From Candidatus Nanoarchaeia archaeon (GTDB lineage Archaea > Nanobdellota > Nanobdellia > Tiddalikarchaeales > Tiddalikarchaeaceae): a DNA stretch of 6,424 bases. Within the stretch, counting starts at the first letter, position 1. The number at the start of each line of letters is the position of its first letter. The notes beneath the pieces were generated by a model. It was given only the letters and a program-made list of their open reading frames with translations, was not told the DNA's origin and made no database searches. Both the position numbers and the translations under genes were made by a program. This document shows positions 1 to 5,717 of the stretch, one piece after another. The DNA is taken from the NCBI GenBank assembly GCA_028704265.1, contig JAQVLH010000063.1:1-6424 (forward strand), given 5' to 3'.

Positions 1-2
1 TA

Positions 3-653
3 ACAGGGCTTATAGGTCCAAACGGTGCTGGTAAATCAACTCTCTATAACCTTATCTCTGGTTTTGAAAAAGAAGACCAAGGTAGTATATATTTTCAAGG
101 AGAAGATATCTCAAACTATTCTCCAGAAAAAATAGCAAATCTTGGCCTTTCAAGAGTTTTTCAAAAATCAAGACTTTTTAATAACTTAACTGTTTATGAA
201 AATCTAAAAGTATCTCTTCAAGAAGATAATACTTTATTTTTTAAATCTTTAATAAATTCTCCTTCTCTTACAAAAGAACAAGAAGAAAAAGTTGAAGATA
301 TCTTAAAATTATTTAAAATAACTCATGTAAGAGATCAAAAATGTGAAGAACTATCTTTTGGTCAAAAAAGATTAGTTGAACTTTCAAGAGCAATTTTAAA
401 AAAACATAAATTATTAATTTTAGATGAACCTGTTGCTGGTGTTCACCCTAATGTTAGAAATGAAATTATGGATATTTTAAAACTTTTAAAAAAACAAGGA
501 GAAACAATTCTTTTAATAGAGCATGATATGTTTTTTACATTTAAGGTATGTGATGAGATTATTGTTCTTGAGAAAGGAAAGGTTATAGCAAAAGGTTCTC
601 CAAAAGATATTAAAAACAACAAAAAGGTTTTAGAGGCTTATTTAGGTGATTAG
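3..653 (+). CDS. livG: LivG-type ABC transporter ATP-binding protein (5' partial)
   Basis: One of the two cytoplasmic ATPases of a branched-chain/hydrophobic amino acid (Liv, HAAT family) importer. The frame is open from the window edge; bases 1-2 belong to the preceding codon. The visible 216 residues hold a complete ATPase core: Walker A GPNGAGKST (fragment residues 5-13), Q-loop Gln54 in RVFQKSRLF, signature LSFGQ (117-121), Walker B LLILDEP (137-143), and the switch histidine in LIEHDM (His174). LivG features are the long insert between Q-loop and signature, the IEHDM motif and the ending EAYLGD. LivG proteins are about 255 residues, so roughly 35-40 N-terminal residues lie outside. The in-frame ATG at 468 is internal, beyond Walker B, and is not a start. 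Permease genes livH and livM would be expected nearby but are not in view. The family is secure; the transported substrate is not shown by the sequence. Confidence 0.93.
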   Translation, partial: TGLIGPNGAGKSTLYNLISGFEKEDQGSIYFQGEDISNYSPEKIANLGLSRVFQKSRLFNNLTVYENLKVSLQEDNTLFFKSLINSPSLTKEQEEKVEDILKLFKITHVRDQKCEELSFGQKRLVELSRAILKKHKLLILDEPVAGVHPNVRNEIMDILKLLKKQGETILLIEHDMFFTFKVCDEIIVLEKGKVIAKGSPKDIKNNKKVLEAYLGD

Positions 654-654
654 C

Positions 655-661
655 TTTTTTT
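655..661 (+). terminator. Possible U-rich terminator after livG
   Basis: A run of seven T starts two bases after the livG stop. Archaeal RNA polymerase can terminate at such U-rich tracts without a hairpin. It sits directly before the next gene, 19 bases away on the same strand, so it may only attenuate read-through or have no role. No hairpin is seen. Confidence 0.25.
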
Positions 662-663
662 AA

Positions 664-669
664 TGTGAT
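664..669 (+). promoter_or_regulatory. Ribosome binding site TGTGAT before the first HAD gene
   Basis: TGTGAT lies three bases before the ATG at 673. It is one base off GGTGAT, the complement of the conserved 3' end of 16S rRNA, and has the same three-base spacing as the better site before the binding-protein gene on the other strand. It supports the ATG at 673 as the start. Confidence 0.5.
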
Positions 670-672
670 AAT

Positions 673-1305
673 ATGAAAATAGACACAATAATATTTGATT
701 TAGGAGGGGTCTTAGTTTCTGATGCCACCATATATTCTAAAAAAAAGTTATGTGATTTTTCAGAGGTTTTAAAATTATCTGGTGTTAAATATAATGATGC
801 TAAAAAATTATGGATTAGTCATTGGCATAATATGAAATACGGTAATGAAGATTTATCCAACTTTTGGAAAGATTTTAAACCATTAATTAAAACTGATTTT
901 TCTTTATCAAAAGTTATTAAAAAATATGAATCTAAAATTATAAAAGATAAAGATATGTTTTTATTTGCAAATAAGTTAAAAAAGAGTTTTACTTTATTTG
1001 CTCTTGCAAACGAATCAAGAACCGGTATTGATCTAAAAATAAAAAAGTTTAAATTAAATAGTTTATTTAAAAAAGTATATTGTTCAGCTTACTTAAACAT
1101 GGCAAAGCCTAATAAAGATATTTTTAAATATGTTATAAAAGATTCTAAAATTGATATTAATAAGACTATATTTATTGACAATCAAATAGAAAATATAATT
1201 GCTGCAGAGTCAGTTGGCATAAAAAGTATATTATATAAAAATATAAAACAATTAAAGAAAGATTTATATAAATTTAAATTAATTGATAAAAAAGATTTAT
1301 TATGA
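673..1305 (+). CDS. HAD-superfamily hydrolase-like protein with degenerate catalytic motifs
   Basis: A 210-residue, lysine-rich, soluble protein with the subfamily IA HAD layout: motif I at the N-terminus, a helical cap (about 18-90), then the rest of the Rossmann-like core. Motif I is FDLGGVL, with nucleophile Asp9 present but Gly11 where the acid/base Asp normally sits. Motif II reads LANES, with Ala112 in place of the usual Ser/Thr. Motif III Lys145 is present (MAKPNKDIF). Motif IV is FIDNQ, Asp169-Asn170 rather than Asp-Asp. Some HADs, such as the E. coli sugar phosphatase YihX, also carry Gly in motif I, so that change alone does not prove inactivity; the combination suggests altered or lost phosphatase activity. 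The start is fixed by motif I beginning eight residues in. The gene overlaps the next HAD gene by four bases (ATGA), implying co-expression. Substrate unknown. Confidence 0.85.
   Translation: MKIDTIIFDLGGVLVSDATIYSKKKLCDFSEVLKLSGVKYNDAKKLWISHWHNMKYGNEDLSNFWKDFKPLIKTDFSLSKVIKKYESKIIKDKDMFLFANKLKKSFTLFALANESRTGIDLKIKKFKLNSLFKKVYCSAYLNMAKPNKDIFKYVIKDSKIDINKTIFIDNQIENIIAAESVGIKSILYKNIKQLKKDLYKFKLIDKKDLL
1302..1305 (+). promoter_or_regulatory. ATGA stop/start overlap joining the two HAD genes
   Basis: The ATG of the second HAD gene shares bases with the TGA of the first. No GGTGA-type site is visible just upstream, so translation of the second gene probably depends on ribosomes finishing the first (translational coupling). 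Confidence 0.6.
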
Positions 1306-1916
1306 ATAATATAAAAATGATAGTATTTGACTTAGACGGGGTCTATTTTCTTGATGGACATTCAAACTTTAAAAAAAACTTACAAGAAAAATATAATTTA
1401 TCTTTAGAAGAGATAATTAAAGTTTATTTTTCTTCAGATATGATGTCAAAAGTAAAAAAAGGAGAAATATCTTCTAAAGATTTTTGGGATTTTGCAATAA
1501 AAGAATGGAATATTAATGCTACAAGAGAAGAATTACTAGATTTACTTGTTAGTGGATATATAGTAAATAAAGAGGCTTTAAATCTTATAAATGATTTAAA
1601 ATCAAAAGGATATTTAATTGGAGCATGCACTAATAATTTTGAAGACAGAATAAATATATTAAACAATAAATTTAATTTTTTAAAAGATTTTGATTATGTG
1701 GTATTATCTTATAAAGAGAAGGTAATAAAACCAAACAAAGAAATATTTAATAGACTTTGTAGTCTTTCTAACTTAAAACCAAGCCAGATAGTTATTTCTG
1801 ACGATAATCAAACAAATATAGATAATTTAAAGCATCTTGGTTTTAATGCAATATTATATACTGACTTTAATCAGTTTATTCAAGAACTTAAAAATTTAGG
1901 GATTGATAATTTATGA
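1302..1916 (+). CDS. HAD-superfamily hydrolase, subfamily IA, catalytic residues intact
   Basis: A 204-residue cytoplasmic HAD protein, probably a phosphatase acting on a small phosphorylated metabolite. All four motifs are complete: motif I VFDLDGV with Asp10 (nucleophile) and Asp12 (acid/base); motif II GACTNN with Thr110; motif III Lys143 in IKPNKEIF; motif IV ISDDNQ with Asp167-Asp168 for magnesium. A small alpha-helical cap lies at about 18-88. Overall it resembles the group containing YihX and the phosphatase domain of soluble epoxide hydrolase (the KPxxxIF and DD-xxxN-xxxxxxG patterns), but that gives no substrate. It is paired by a four-base overlap with a degenerate HAD upstream and by another ATGA overlap with the binding protein downstream, so the three are probably made together. 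The two HADs share the KPNKxIF segment and may be paralogues. Confidence 0.9.
   Translation: MNNIKMIVFDLDGVYFLDGHSNFKKNLQEKYNLSLEEIIKVYFSSDMMSKVKKGEISSKDFWDFAIKEWNINATREELLDLLVSGYIVNKEALNLINDLKSKGYLIGACTNNFEDRINILNNKFNFLKDFDYVVLSYKEKVIKPNKEIFNRLCSLSNLKPSQIVISDDNQTNIDNLKHLGFNAILYTDFNQFIQELKNLGIDNL
1913..1916 (+). promoter_or_regulatory. ATGA stop/start overlap joining HAD and binding-protein genes
   Basis: The binding-protein ATG overlaps the TGA of the HAD gene. Together with the overlap at 1302-1305 it makes the HAD-HAD-binding protein trio one translationally coupled unit. Confidence 0.6.
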
Positions 1917-3055
1917 AAAAGAAAAATATTTTTTTAATAGCAGGAATAGTAATTTTAATAGTTGTTTTATTATTTATATTCATTTCAAATAAAACAGTTA
2001 AAGAAGAAACTATAATTATGGGTGTGTTAACACCTTTATCTGGAGATTGTAGTGTTTATGGAGAAAATGTTGTAAATGCAAAAACCTTAGCTTTAGAAGA
2101 AATTAATCAAACAGGTGGGATATTAGGTAAACAATTAAAATTAATTTTTGAAGATGGAAAATGTAATAGTTTAGATGCTTTGTCATCTGCAAGAAAATTA
2201 ATAGAAATAAATAACATAAAAATTATATTTGGAGGAACTGCATCTTCTGAAACTTTAGGTGCTATTCCAATTACAGAAGAAAATAAAGTTATTTTATTTT
2301 CGTCTGGAGCTTCAAGTCCTGAAATAAGTAGTTTAGGAGATTATGTTTTTAGAAATTATCCTTCAGAAGATGTTTTAGGTGTTGCAACATCAGAGCTTTT
2401 ATATAATGATGGTTATAGAAAAGTAGCAATTTTAGTTGAAAATACAGATTATGCTTTAAGTATTTTAAATGTTTTTAAAGATAGTTTTGAAAAATTAGGT
2501 GGAAGTGTTGTAATTATTGAAAAATATAACTCAGATTCTTTAGATTTTAAAACACAATTAACAAAAATTAAAAATTCAAATGTTGATTCTTTATTGTTTT
2601 TACCTCAAACAGGAAGTTCGGGTGGATTTGCTGTAAAACAAGCACATGAATTAAATATTAAACTCCCTTATTATGGTAATGCTCAAATGAATGGTTCTGA
2701 AGCTTTAGTTAATGGTGGACTTGCAATAAACAATTTAAAGTTTGTTGATGCACCTATTGTAGATACAGAAAAAGGAATGGAATTTTTAAACAAATATAAT
2801 GAAAGATTTGGAAGACCAGCAATGGATTATTTTGTTGGTGCTGAATATGATGCTGTCTACATTATAAAAGATGCGATTGAATATTGCAAAGATATTGATA
2901 CTGATTGTATTAAAGATTATCTTTATAATCTTGAAGAATATAATGGTGTTATTGGTAAGTATAGTTTTGATGAAAACGGAGATGTTAAAAATATAAAATT
3001 TGCAATAAAACAAATTATTGATGCTGAAAATGATGTTATAGAAATTATTAATTGA
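1913..3055 (+). CDS. Membrane-anchored substrate-binding protein of a Liv-type ABC transporter (first copy)
   Basis: A 380-residue type-1 periplasmic-binding-fold protein (Peripla_BP_6, LivJ-like) that would capture a ligand outside the cell and deliver it to the Liv permeases. A lysine-rich start and a hydrophobic helix at about 6-25 form an uncleaved signal anchor or signal peptide; no lipobox cysteine follows it. Family hallmarks are GVLTPLSGD..YG (37-50), GILGKQLKLIFEDGKC (69-84), the hinge segment SSGASSPE (130-137), ENTDY (176-180) and EYDAVYIIKDAI (311-322). Against E. coli LivJ as I recall it, Ser111 matches ligand-binding Ser79, Ser134 replaces Thr102, Tyr180 matches Tyr150, and Ala257 stands where Glu226 binds the ligand amino group. 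This casts doubt on a simple leucine-type ligand. Cys84 matches a LivJ disulfide cysteine, but its partner is Ala110; Cys46 is extra. Cys325 and Cys332 may pair. The start overlaps the upstream HAD stop. Confidence 0.92.
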   Translation: MKKKNIFLIAGIVILIVVLLFIFISNKTVKEETIIMGVLTPLSGDCSVYGENVVNAKTLALEEINQTGGILGKQLKLIFEDGKCNSLDALSSARKLIEINNIKIIFGGTASSETLGAIPITEENKVILFSSGASSPEISSLGDYVFRNYPSEDVLGVATSELLYNDGYRKVAILVENTDYALSILNVFKDSFEKLGGSVVIIEKYNSDSLDFKTQLTKIKNSNVDSLLFLPQTGSSGGFAVKQAHELNIKLPYYGNAQMNGSEALVNGGLAINNLKFVDAPIVDTEKGMEFLNKYNERFGRPAMDYFVGAEYDAVYIIKDAIEYCKDIDTDCIKDYLYNLEEYNGVIGKYSFDENGDVKNIKFAIKQIIDAENDVIEIIN

Positions 3056-3056
3056 A

Positions 3057-3069
3057 TTTTTTAAATATA
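3057..3069 (+). promoter_or_regulatory. Candidate TATA box for the SGNH-livF pair
   Basis: TTTTTTAAATATA in the 29-base gap resembles an archaeal TATA element and is centred 22-24 bases before the ATG at 3085, slightly close for a leaderless start. The T-run could equally end the upstream transcript. If it is a promoter, the SGNH gene and livF could be transcribed separately from the HAD trio. Confidence 0.35.
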
Positions 3070-3076
3070 GATTTAT

Positions 3077-3082
3077 GGTAAT
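3077..3082 (+). promoter_or_regulatory. Weak ribosome binding site before the SGNH gene
   Basis: GGTAAT, one mismatch from GGTGAT, ends two bases before the ATG at 3085. It supports this start, which also leaves the catalytic GDS motif at its expected position near the N-terminus. Confidence 0.4.
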
Positions 3083-3084
3083 TT

Positions 3085-3723
3085 ATGAAAAAAAGAATAT
3101 TATGTTTTGGAGATTCAAATACTTGGGGATGGGTTCCAGGAAGTATGGGTAGTCAAAGGTATATCTCAGAAAGATGGCCTTCAATCCTTAAAAAGAAACT
3201 AAAACAATATGAAATAATAGAAAATGGCTTAGGAGCAAGAACAACAGGTTTTGATGATCCTAGACCAGATTTTCCAGGAAGAAATGGGACTACTTCTCTT
3301 CCTTTAATCTTAGAAGAAAACCTACCTCTAGATTTAGTTATAATAATGTTAGGAACAACAGATACAAAACCATTAATTAATAAAACTCCAGAAGAGATTG
3401 GAGATGCAATCAAATCTTTAATAAAGATTATAAAAAATTATAGAAAATTAAAAGATTTTCCAGAGACACCAAAAATACTTCTTATAGTCCCACCTATTGT
3501 TAATGAAAAACAAGAATTTGCTTCAAATCTTTTTAAAGGTGGAGAAAAGAAAGGAAAAGAATTAATTGATATTTATAAAAATATTTCAGAAGAAGAAGGT
3601 ATTTTTTATCTTAACCCTACAAACAAAGTTAAGGTTGATAAAGCAGATTGGGTTCACTTAGGTATAAAAGCTCATAAAAAATTAGCAAAGATTATTTTAG
3701 ATTTTATTAAGGAATTGGATTAA
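3085..3723 (+). CDS. SGNH-fold esterase/acyltransferase, MsAcT-like
   Basis: A 212-residue cytoplasmic GDSL/SGNH hydrolase with no signal peptide or membrane segment. From memory it strongly resembles the Mycobacterium smegmatis arylesterase/acyltransferase MsAcT (216 residues): shared are KRILCFGDS (3-11) followed by TWGWVP (13-18), the GLGARTT segment (48-54), the PLDLVIIMLGT block (81-91) and the C-terminal DxxH. Catalytic residues seen are Ser11 in block I, and Asp188 and His191 in block V (DWVHLG). Gly48-Ala51 supply the block II backbone. In block III, GxND becomes GTTD: Thr92 replaces the oxyanion-hole Asn. Family members hydrolyse aryl or short-chain esters, and MsAcT also transfers acyl groups in water; the physiological substrate here is unknown. 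The gene ends two bases before livF, so the two are probably co-translated. There is no established link between SGNH esterases and Liv transporters. Confidence 0.9.
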   Translation: MKKRILCFGDSNTWGWVPGSMGSQRYISERWPSILKKKLKQYEIIENGLGARTTGFDDPRPDFPGRNGTTSLPLILEENLPLDLVIIMLGTTDTKPLINKTPEEIGDAIKSLIKIIKNYRKLKDFPETPKILLIVPPIVNEKQEFASNLFKGGEKKGKELIDIYKNISEEEGIFYLNPTNKVKVDKADWVHLGIKAHKKLAKIILDFIKELD

Positions 3724-3725
3724 TT

Positions 3726-4430
3726 ATGCTTAAAATAAAAGACTTACACGCAGGTTATGGAAAATTAAAAATACTAAAAGGTATTGATTTTGCAATAAAA
3801 CCTGGACAGATTGTTTCAATAATTGGCCCTAATGGTGCAGGAAAATCAACCCTTCTAAAATCTATCTTTAACATCTGTGATGTATACTCAGGAGAGATTC
3901 TTTTTAAAGGAAACTCAATTTCTCATCTTCCAACCTATGATTTAATCCTAGAAGGAATAAGTTATTCTCCTCAAGGAAGACATATCTTCCCTGATCTAAC
4001 AGTTAATGAAAATTTAGAAATGGGTCTTTATATTTTTAAAGATAAAAAATATGTTAAAAAGAAAATAGAAGATATTTATAATAAATTTCCTATTCTAAAA
4101 GAAAAGAAAGAAAAACTTGCATACTCTCTTTCAGGTGGTCAACAACAGATCCTTTCAATTGCAAGATCTCTTTTACATGAACCTTCTCTTTTACTTTTAG
4201 ATGAACCTTCTTTAGGCCTTGACCCTAAAACACAAAAAGAAATTTTTAAAACCATAAAAGAGATTAACAAAGATGGCATCTCAATTATTATTGTTGAACA
4301 GAATGCAAAGCAAGCTTCAGAGATTTCAGATGTTATTTATGTTTTAGAGGATGGAAAGGTTGCTTTAAAGGGAGATAAATCTATTTTAAAAGATAAAAGA
4401 ATAAAGGAAGTTTATTTTGGTGGAAGGTAA
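3726..4430 (+). CDS. livF: LivF-type ABC transporter ATP-binding protein
   Basis: The second cytoplasmic ATPase of the Liv/HAAT importer, complete at 234 residues, the usual LivF length. In order: A-loop region Tyr11, Walker A GPNGAGKST (34-42), Q-loop Gln83 in SPQGRHIFPDLTV, signature LSGGQQQ (135-141), Walker B LLLLDEP (155-161, catalytic Glu160), D-loop SLGLDP (162-167). The switch position is Gln192 in IIVEQNAKQA instead of His. This VEQN motif is typical of LivF, so it is not a defect; the LivG partner supplies a canonical His. The ending EVYFGG also matches LivF. The start lies two bases after the SGNH stop; an upstream GGAT is at best a weak ribosome binding site, so coupling is likely. 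In most Liv operons livG and livF are adjacent, but here about 3 kb separates them. Leucine codons are CTN in about 17 of 29 cases, unlike the genes between. Confidence 0.95.
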   Translation: MLKIKDLHAGYGKLKILKGIDFAIKPGQIVSIIGPNGAGKSTLLKSIFNICDVYSGEILFKGNSISHLPTYDLILEGISYSPQGRHIFPDLTVNENLEMGLYIFKDKKYVKKKIEDIYNKFPILKEKKEKLAYSLSGGQQQILSIARSLLHEPSLLLLDEPSLGLDPKTQKEIFKTIKEINKDGISIIIVEQNAKQASEISDVIYVLEDGKVALKGDKSILKDKRIKEVYFGGR

Positions 4431-4446
4431 AAAAAGAAGAAAAAAA
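4429..4446 (-). terminator. U-rich terminator of the second binding-protein gene
   Basis: Read on the minus strand, the bases just past the stop codon give two runs of seven T split by short C/T spacers. This is a typical archaeal hairpin-free terminator. It covers the whole 20-base gap and reaches the convergent livF stop codon. Confidence 0.6.
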
Positions 4447-4450
4447 GATG

Positions 4451-5593
4451 TTAATTTAAATTTTCTATTTTTCCATCTCTAATAACTTTTATGGTAAAAT
4501 CAACATCGACATCTCCATATTGATTCATAGAAATATTTCCTGTCATACCTTTTCTATTTTTTATTGAATATAATTCATCTTTAATACATTCTGTATTTAC
4601 ACCTTTACACTTTTCAATAACTTCTTTTAAAATATATACTGCATCATAGCTTGAAGCTATATAATATTCTGGAAGTTCTTTAAATTCAAAATTATATTCT
4701 TCTTCAATATTTCTTTTAAGATTTATAAATTCTTCTGTTCTTTCAAGTTCAGCTTCTACAAAAATACCTCCTTCTATTATTTCTTTAAAATTTTCTAATA
4801 CTTCTTCAGTAATATGTTCTGTAAAATATATTGGTTTTTTAATATTTAGTTCTCTTATATTTTTTAAAATATTAGATAAGGATACTACTGTTTGCACACT
4901 AATAAATAAAGCATCAGTATCTTGAGTGTTAATCTTTAAAAGCATAGTTTTGAAATCTTTTTCTTCTGATTCAAATGTGTTGTAGCTTGTAATTTTTCCT
5001 TTTTTTCCTTCAAATTCTTCTTTAAACTTTTTATAAAACCCTATTGCATAATCTGTATTTTCTGAAATGATTGAAATTTTATTATGATTATTGTTTATTG
5101 CAACTTCTGAAAGCTTTTTTCCTGCAAGATCTGCTGATGGAAAATTTCTAAAAGTATATTCTCCTGCAAAACTTACTTCTGGGCTTCCAGCTCCTGAAGA
5201 TAATATGATTATTTTGTTATTTTCAGCTATGTGGCTTGCTGATAATACAGCTCCGCTACACATCCAACCAGTTGTAACCTTTATGTTGTTTATATTTATT
5301 AATTTATTAAGTGCATTAACCGCTTCTTTTCCATCACATTTAGTATCTTCATATATCGCTTTTATTTTTTGATTATTTATTCCATCTTTATTGTTTATTT
5401 CTTTAATAGTATAATCAAATATATATTTCATTTCTTCTCCATATGCGCCTGCATCTCCTGATAGAGGAAGTAAAATGCCTAAATCTATATCTTCTTTTTC
5501 TTGATTTAAGGTTAAAAAACCTGTTGCAGAGATTCCAATTACGATTGCAATAACTAAAACAATTCCCGCTATTAAAATTCCTATTTGTTTCAT
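4451..5593 (-). CDS. Membrane-anchored substrate-binding protein of a Liv-type ABC transporter (second copy)
   Basis: A 380-residue LivJ-like protein (Peripla_BP_6), a diverged paralogue of the binding protein at 1913-3055. The N-terminus has one hydrophobic helix (about 4-22) and no lipobox cysteine, so it is probably membrane-tethered. Shared hallmarks are LLPLSGD..AYGE (41-53), SSGAGSPE (132-139), SENTDYA (177-183) and SSYDAVYILKEVI (314-326). Cys86 and Cys112 match the conserved LivJ disulfide (Cys53-Cys78); Cys329 and Cys336 match the C-terminal pair of the other copy. At LivJ ligand positions, Ser113 matches Ser79, Tyr182 matches Tyr150 and Glu259 matches Glu226, but Gly136 replaces Thr102. 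An amino acid-like ligand is therefore more plausible than for the first copy. The start is set by a good ribosome binding site. It converges on livF and diverges from a Lrp-type gene, so it has its own transcript and probably its own control. Confidence 0.92.
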   Translation of the reverse strand: MKQIGILIAGIVLVIAIVIGISATGFLTLNQEKEDIDLGILLPLSGDAGAYGEEMKYIFDYTIKEINNKDGINNQKIKAIYEDTKCDGKEAVNALNKLININNIKVTTGWMCSGAVLSASHIAENNKIIILSSGAGSPEVSFAGEYTFRNFPSADLAGKKLSEVAINNNHNKISIISENTDYAIGFYKKFKEEFEGKKGKITSYNTFESEEKDFKTMLLKINTQDTDALFISVQTVVSLSNILKNIRELNIKKPIYFTEHITEEVLENFKEIIEGGIFVEAELERTEEFINLKRNIEEEYNFEFKELPEYYIASSYDAVYILKEVIEKCKGVNTECIKDELYSIKNRKGMTGNISMNQYGDVDVDFTIKVIRDGKIENLN

Positions 5594-5596
5594 AAA

Positions 5597-5602
5597 ATCA
5601 CC
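5597..5602 (-). promoter_or_regulatory. Ribosome binding site GGTGAT of the second binding protein
   Basis: On the minus strand AGGTGAT ends three bases before the ATG. GGTGAT is an exact complement of the conserved 3' end of 16S rRNA (ATCACC). It fixes the start of the leftward gene and is the strongest such site in the window. Confidence 0.75.
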
Positions 5603-5620
5603 TTTTAATTATTTTAAGTT

Positions 5621-5630
5621 AATATTTAAT
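5621..5630 (-). promoter_or_regulatory. Candidate TATA box for the second binding protein
   Basis: ATTAAATATT on the minus strand is TATA-like and centred about 33 bases before the ATG, giving a leader of roughly 7-9 bases that just includes the ribosome binding site. The whole region is A/T, so another element farther up (for example near 5648-5660) is also possible. Confidence 0.3.
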
Positions 5631-5686
5631 TAGTGTTTTTTAATGTTAATAATATTTTTTAATGATTTTTTTTACAAAACAATAAC

Positions 5687-5697
5687 TTTTTTAAACC
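5687..5697 (+). promoter_or_regulatory. TATA box of the Lrp-type gene (leaderless layout)
   Basis: TTTTTTAAACC is centred 26 bases before the ATG at 5718, the usual distance from an archaeal TATA box to the transcription start. With no ribosome binding site before the ATG, the transcript probably begins at or next to the start codon. Confidence 0.5.
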
Positions 5698-5700
5698 TTT

Positions 5701-5711
5701 TTAATCATTAA
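5701..5711. promoter_or_regulatory. Inverted repeat TTAAT-C-ATTAA, possible operator
   Basis: Perfect five-base arms around one central base lie between the TATA box and the start of the Lrp-type gene. A/T-rich palindromes are common Lrp-family sites, and binding here would block initiation, so autorepression is possible. Short palindromes are expected by chance in DNA this A/T-rich. Confidence 0.3.
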
Positions 5712-5717
5712 GTAAAT

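Larger units (their letters stand above)
5594..5717. promoter_or_regulatory. Divergent promoter region between binding protein and Lrp-type regulator
   Basis: A 124-base, almost purely A/T gap between divergent starts must hold both promoters. It contains the ribosome binding site of the leftward gene, TATA-like elements for both directions, a direct repeat of TTTTTTAATG (5636-5645 and 5655-5664) and an 11-base inverted repeat (5701-5711). No small gene or RNA is apparent. Confidence 0.7.

Noticed and set aside
468..653. Short 61-residue reading frame starting at an internal Met
   Set aside because: It is the C-terminal part of livG; the frame stays open back to base 3 and contains Walker A, Q-loop, signature and Walker B before this Met.
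1424..1666. Minus-strand reading frame of 80 residues
   Set aside because: It lies fully inside the HAD gene at 1302-1916, which has complete family motifs; the product has no recognisable domain.
2786..3013. Minus-strand reading frame of 75 residues, rich in Ile and Phe
   Set aside because: Antisense to the binding-protein gene; its composition is the by-product of A/T-rich coding DNA read backwards.
3153..3413. Minus-strand reading frame of 86 residues
   Set aside because: Antisense to the SGNH gene, whose catalytic motifs are clear; no recognisable domain.
4293..4305. Loss of the switch histidine in livF (Gln192)
   Set aside because: The VEQN motif is normal for LivF proteins, so this is not a defect.
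4451..4480. U-rich terminator for livF on the plus strand
   Set aside because: Only T-runs of four to five occur, inside the convergent coding region; too weak to call in such A/T-rich DNA.
5091..5372. Plus-strand reading frame of 93 residues
   Set aside because: Antisense to the second binding-protein gene, which has good family motifs and a ribosome binding site.
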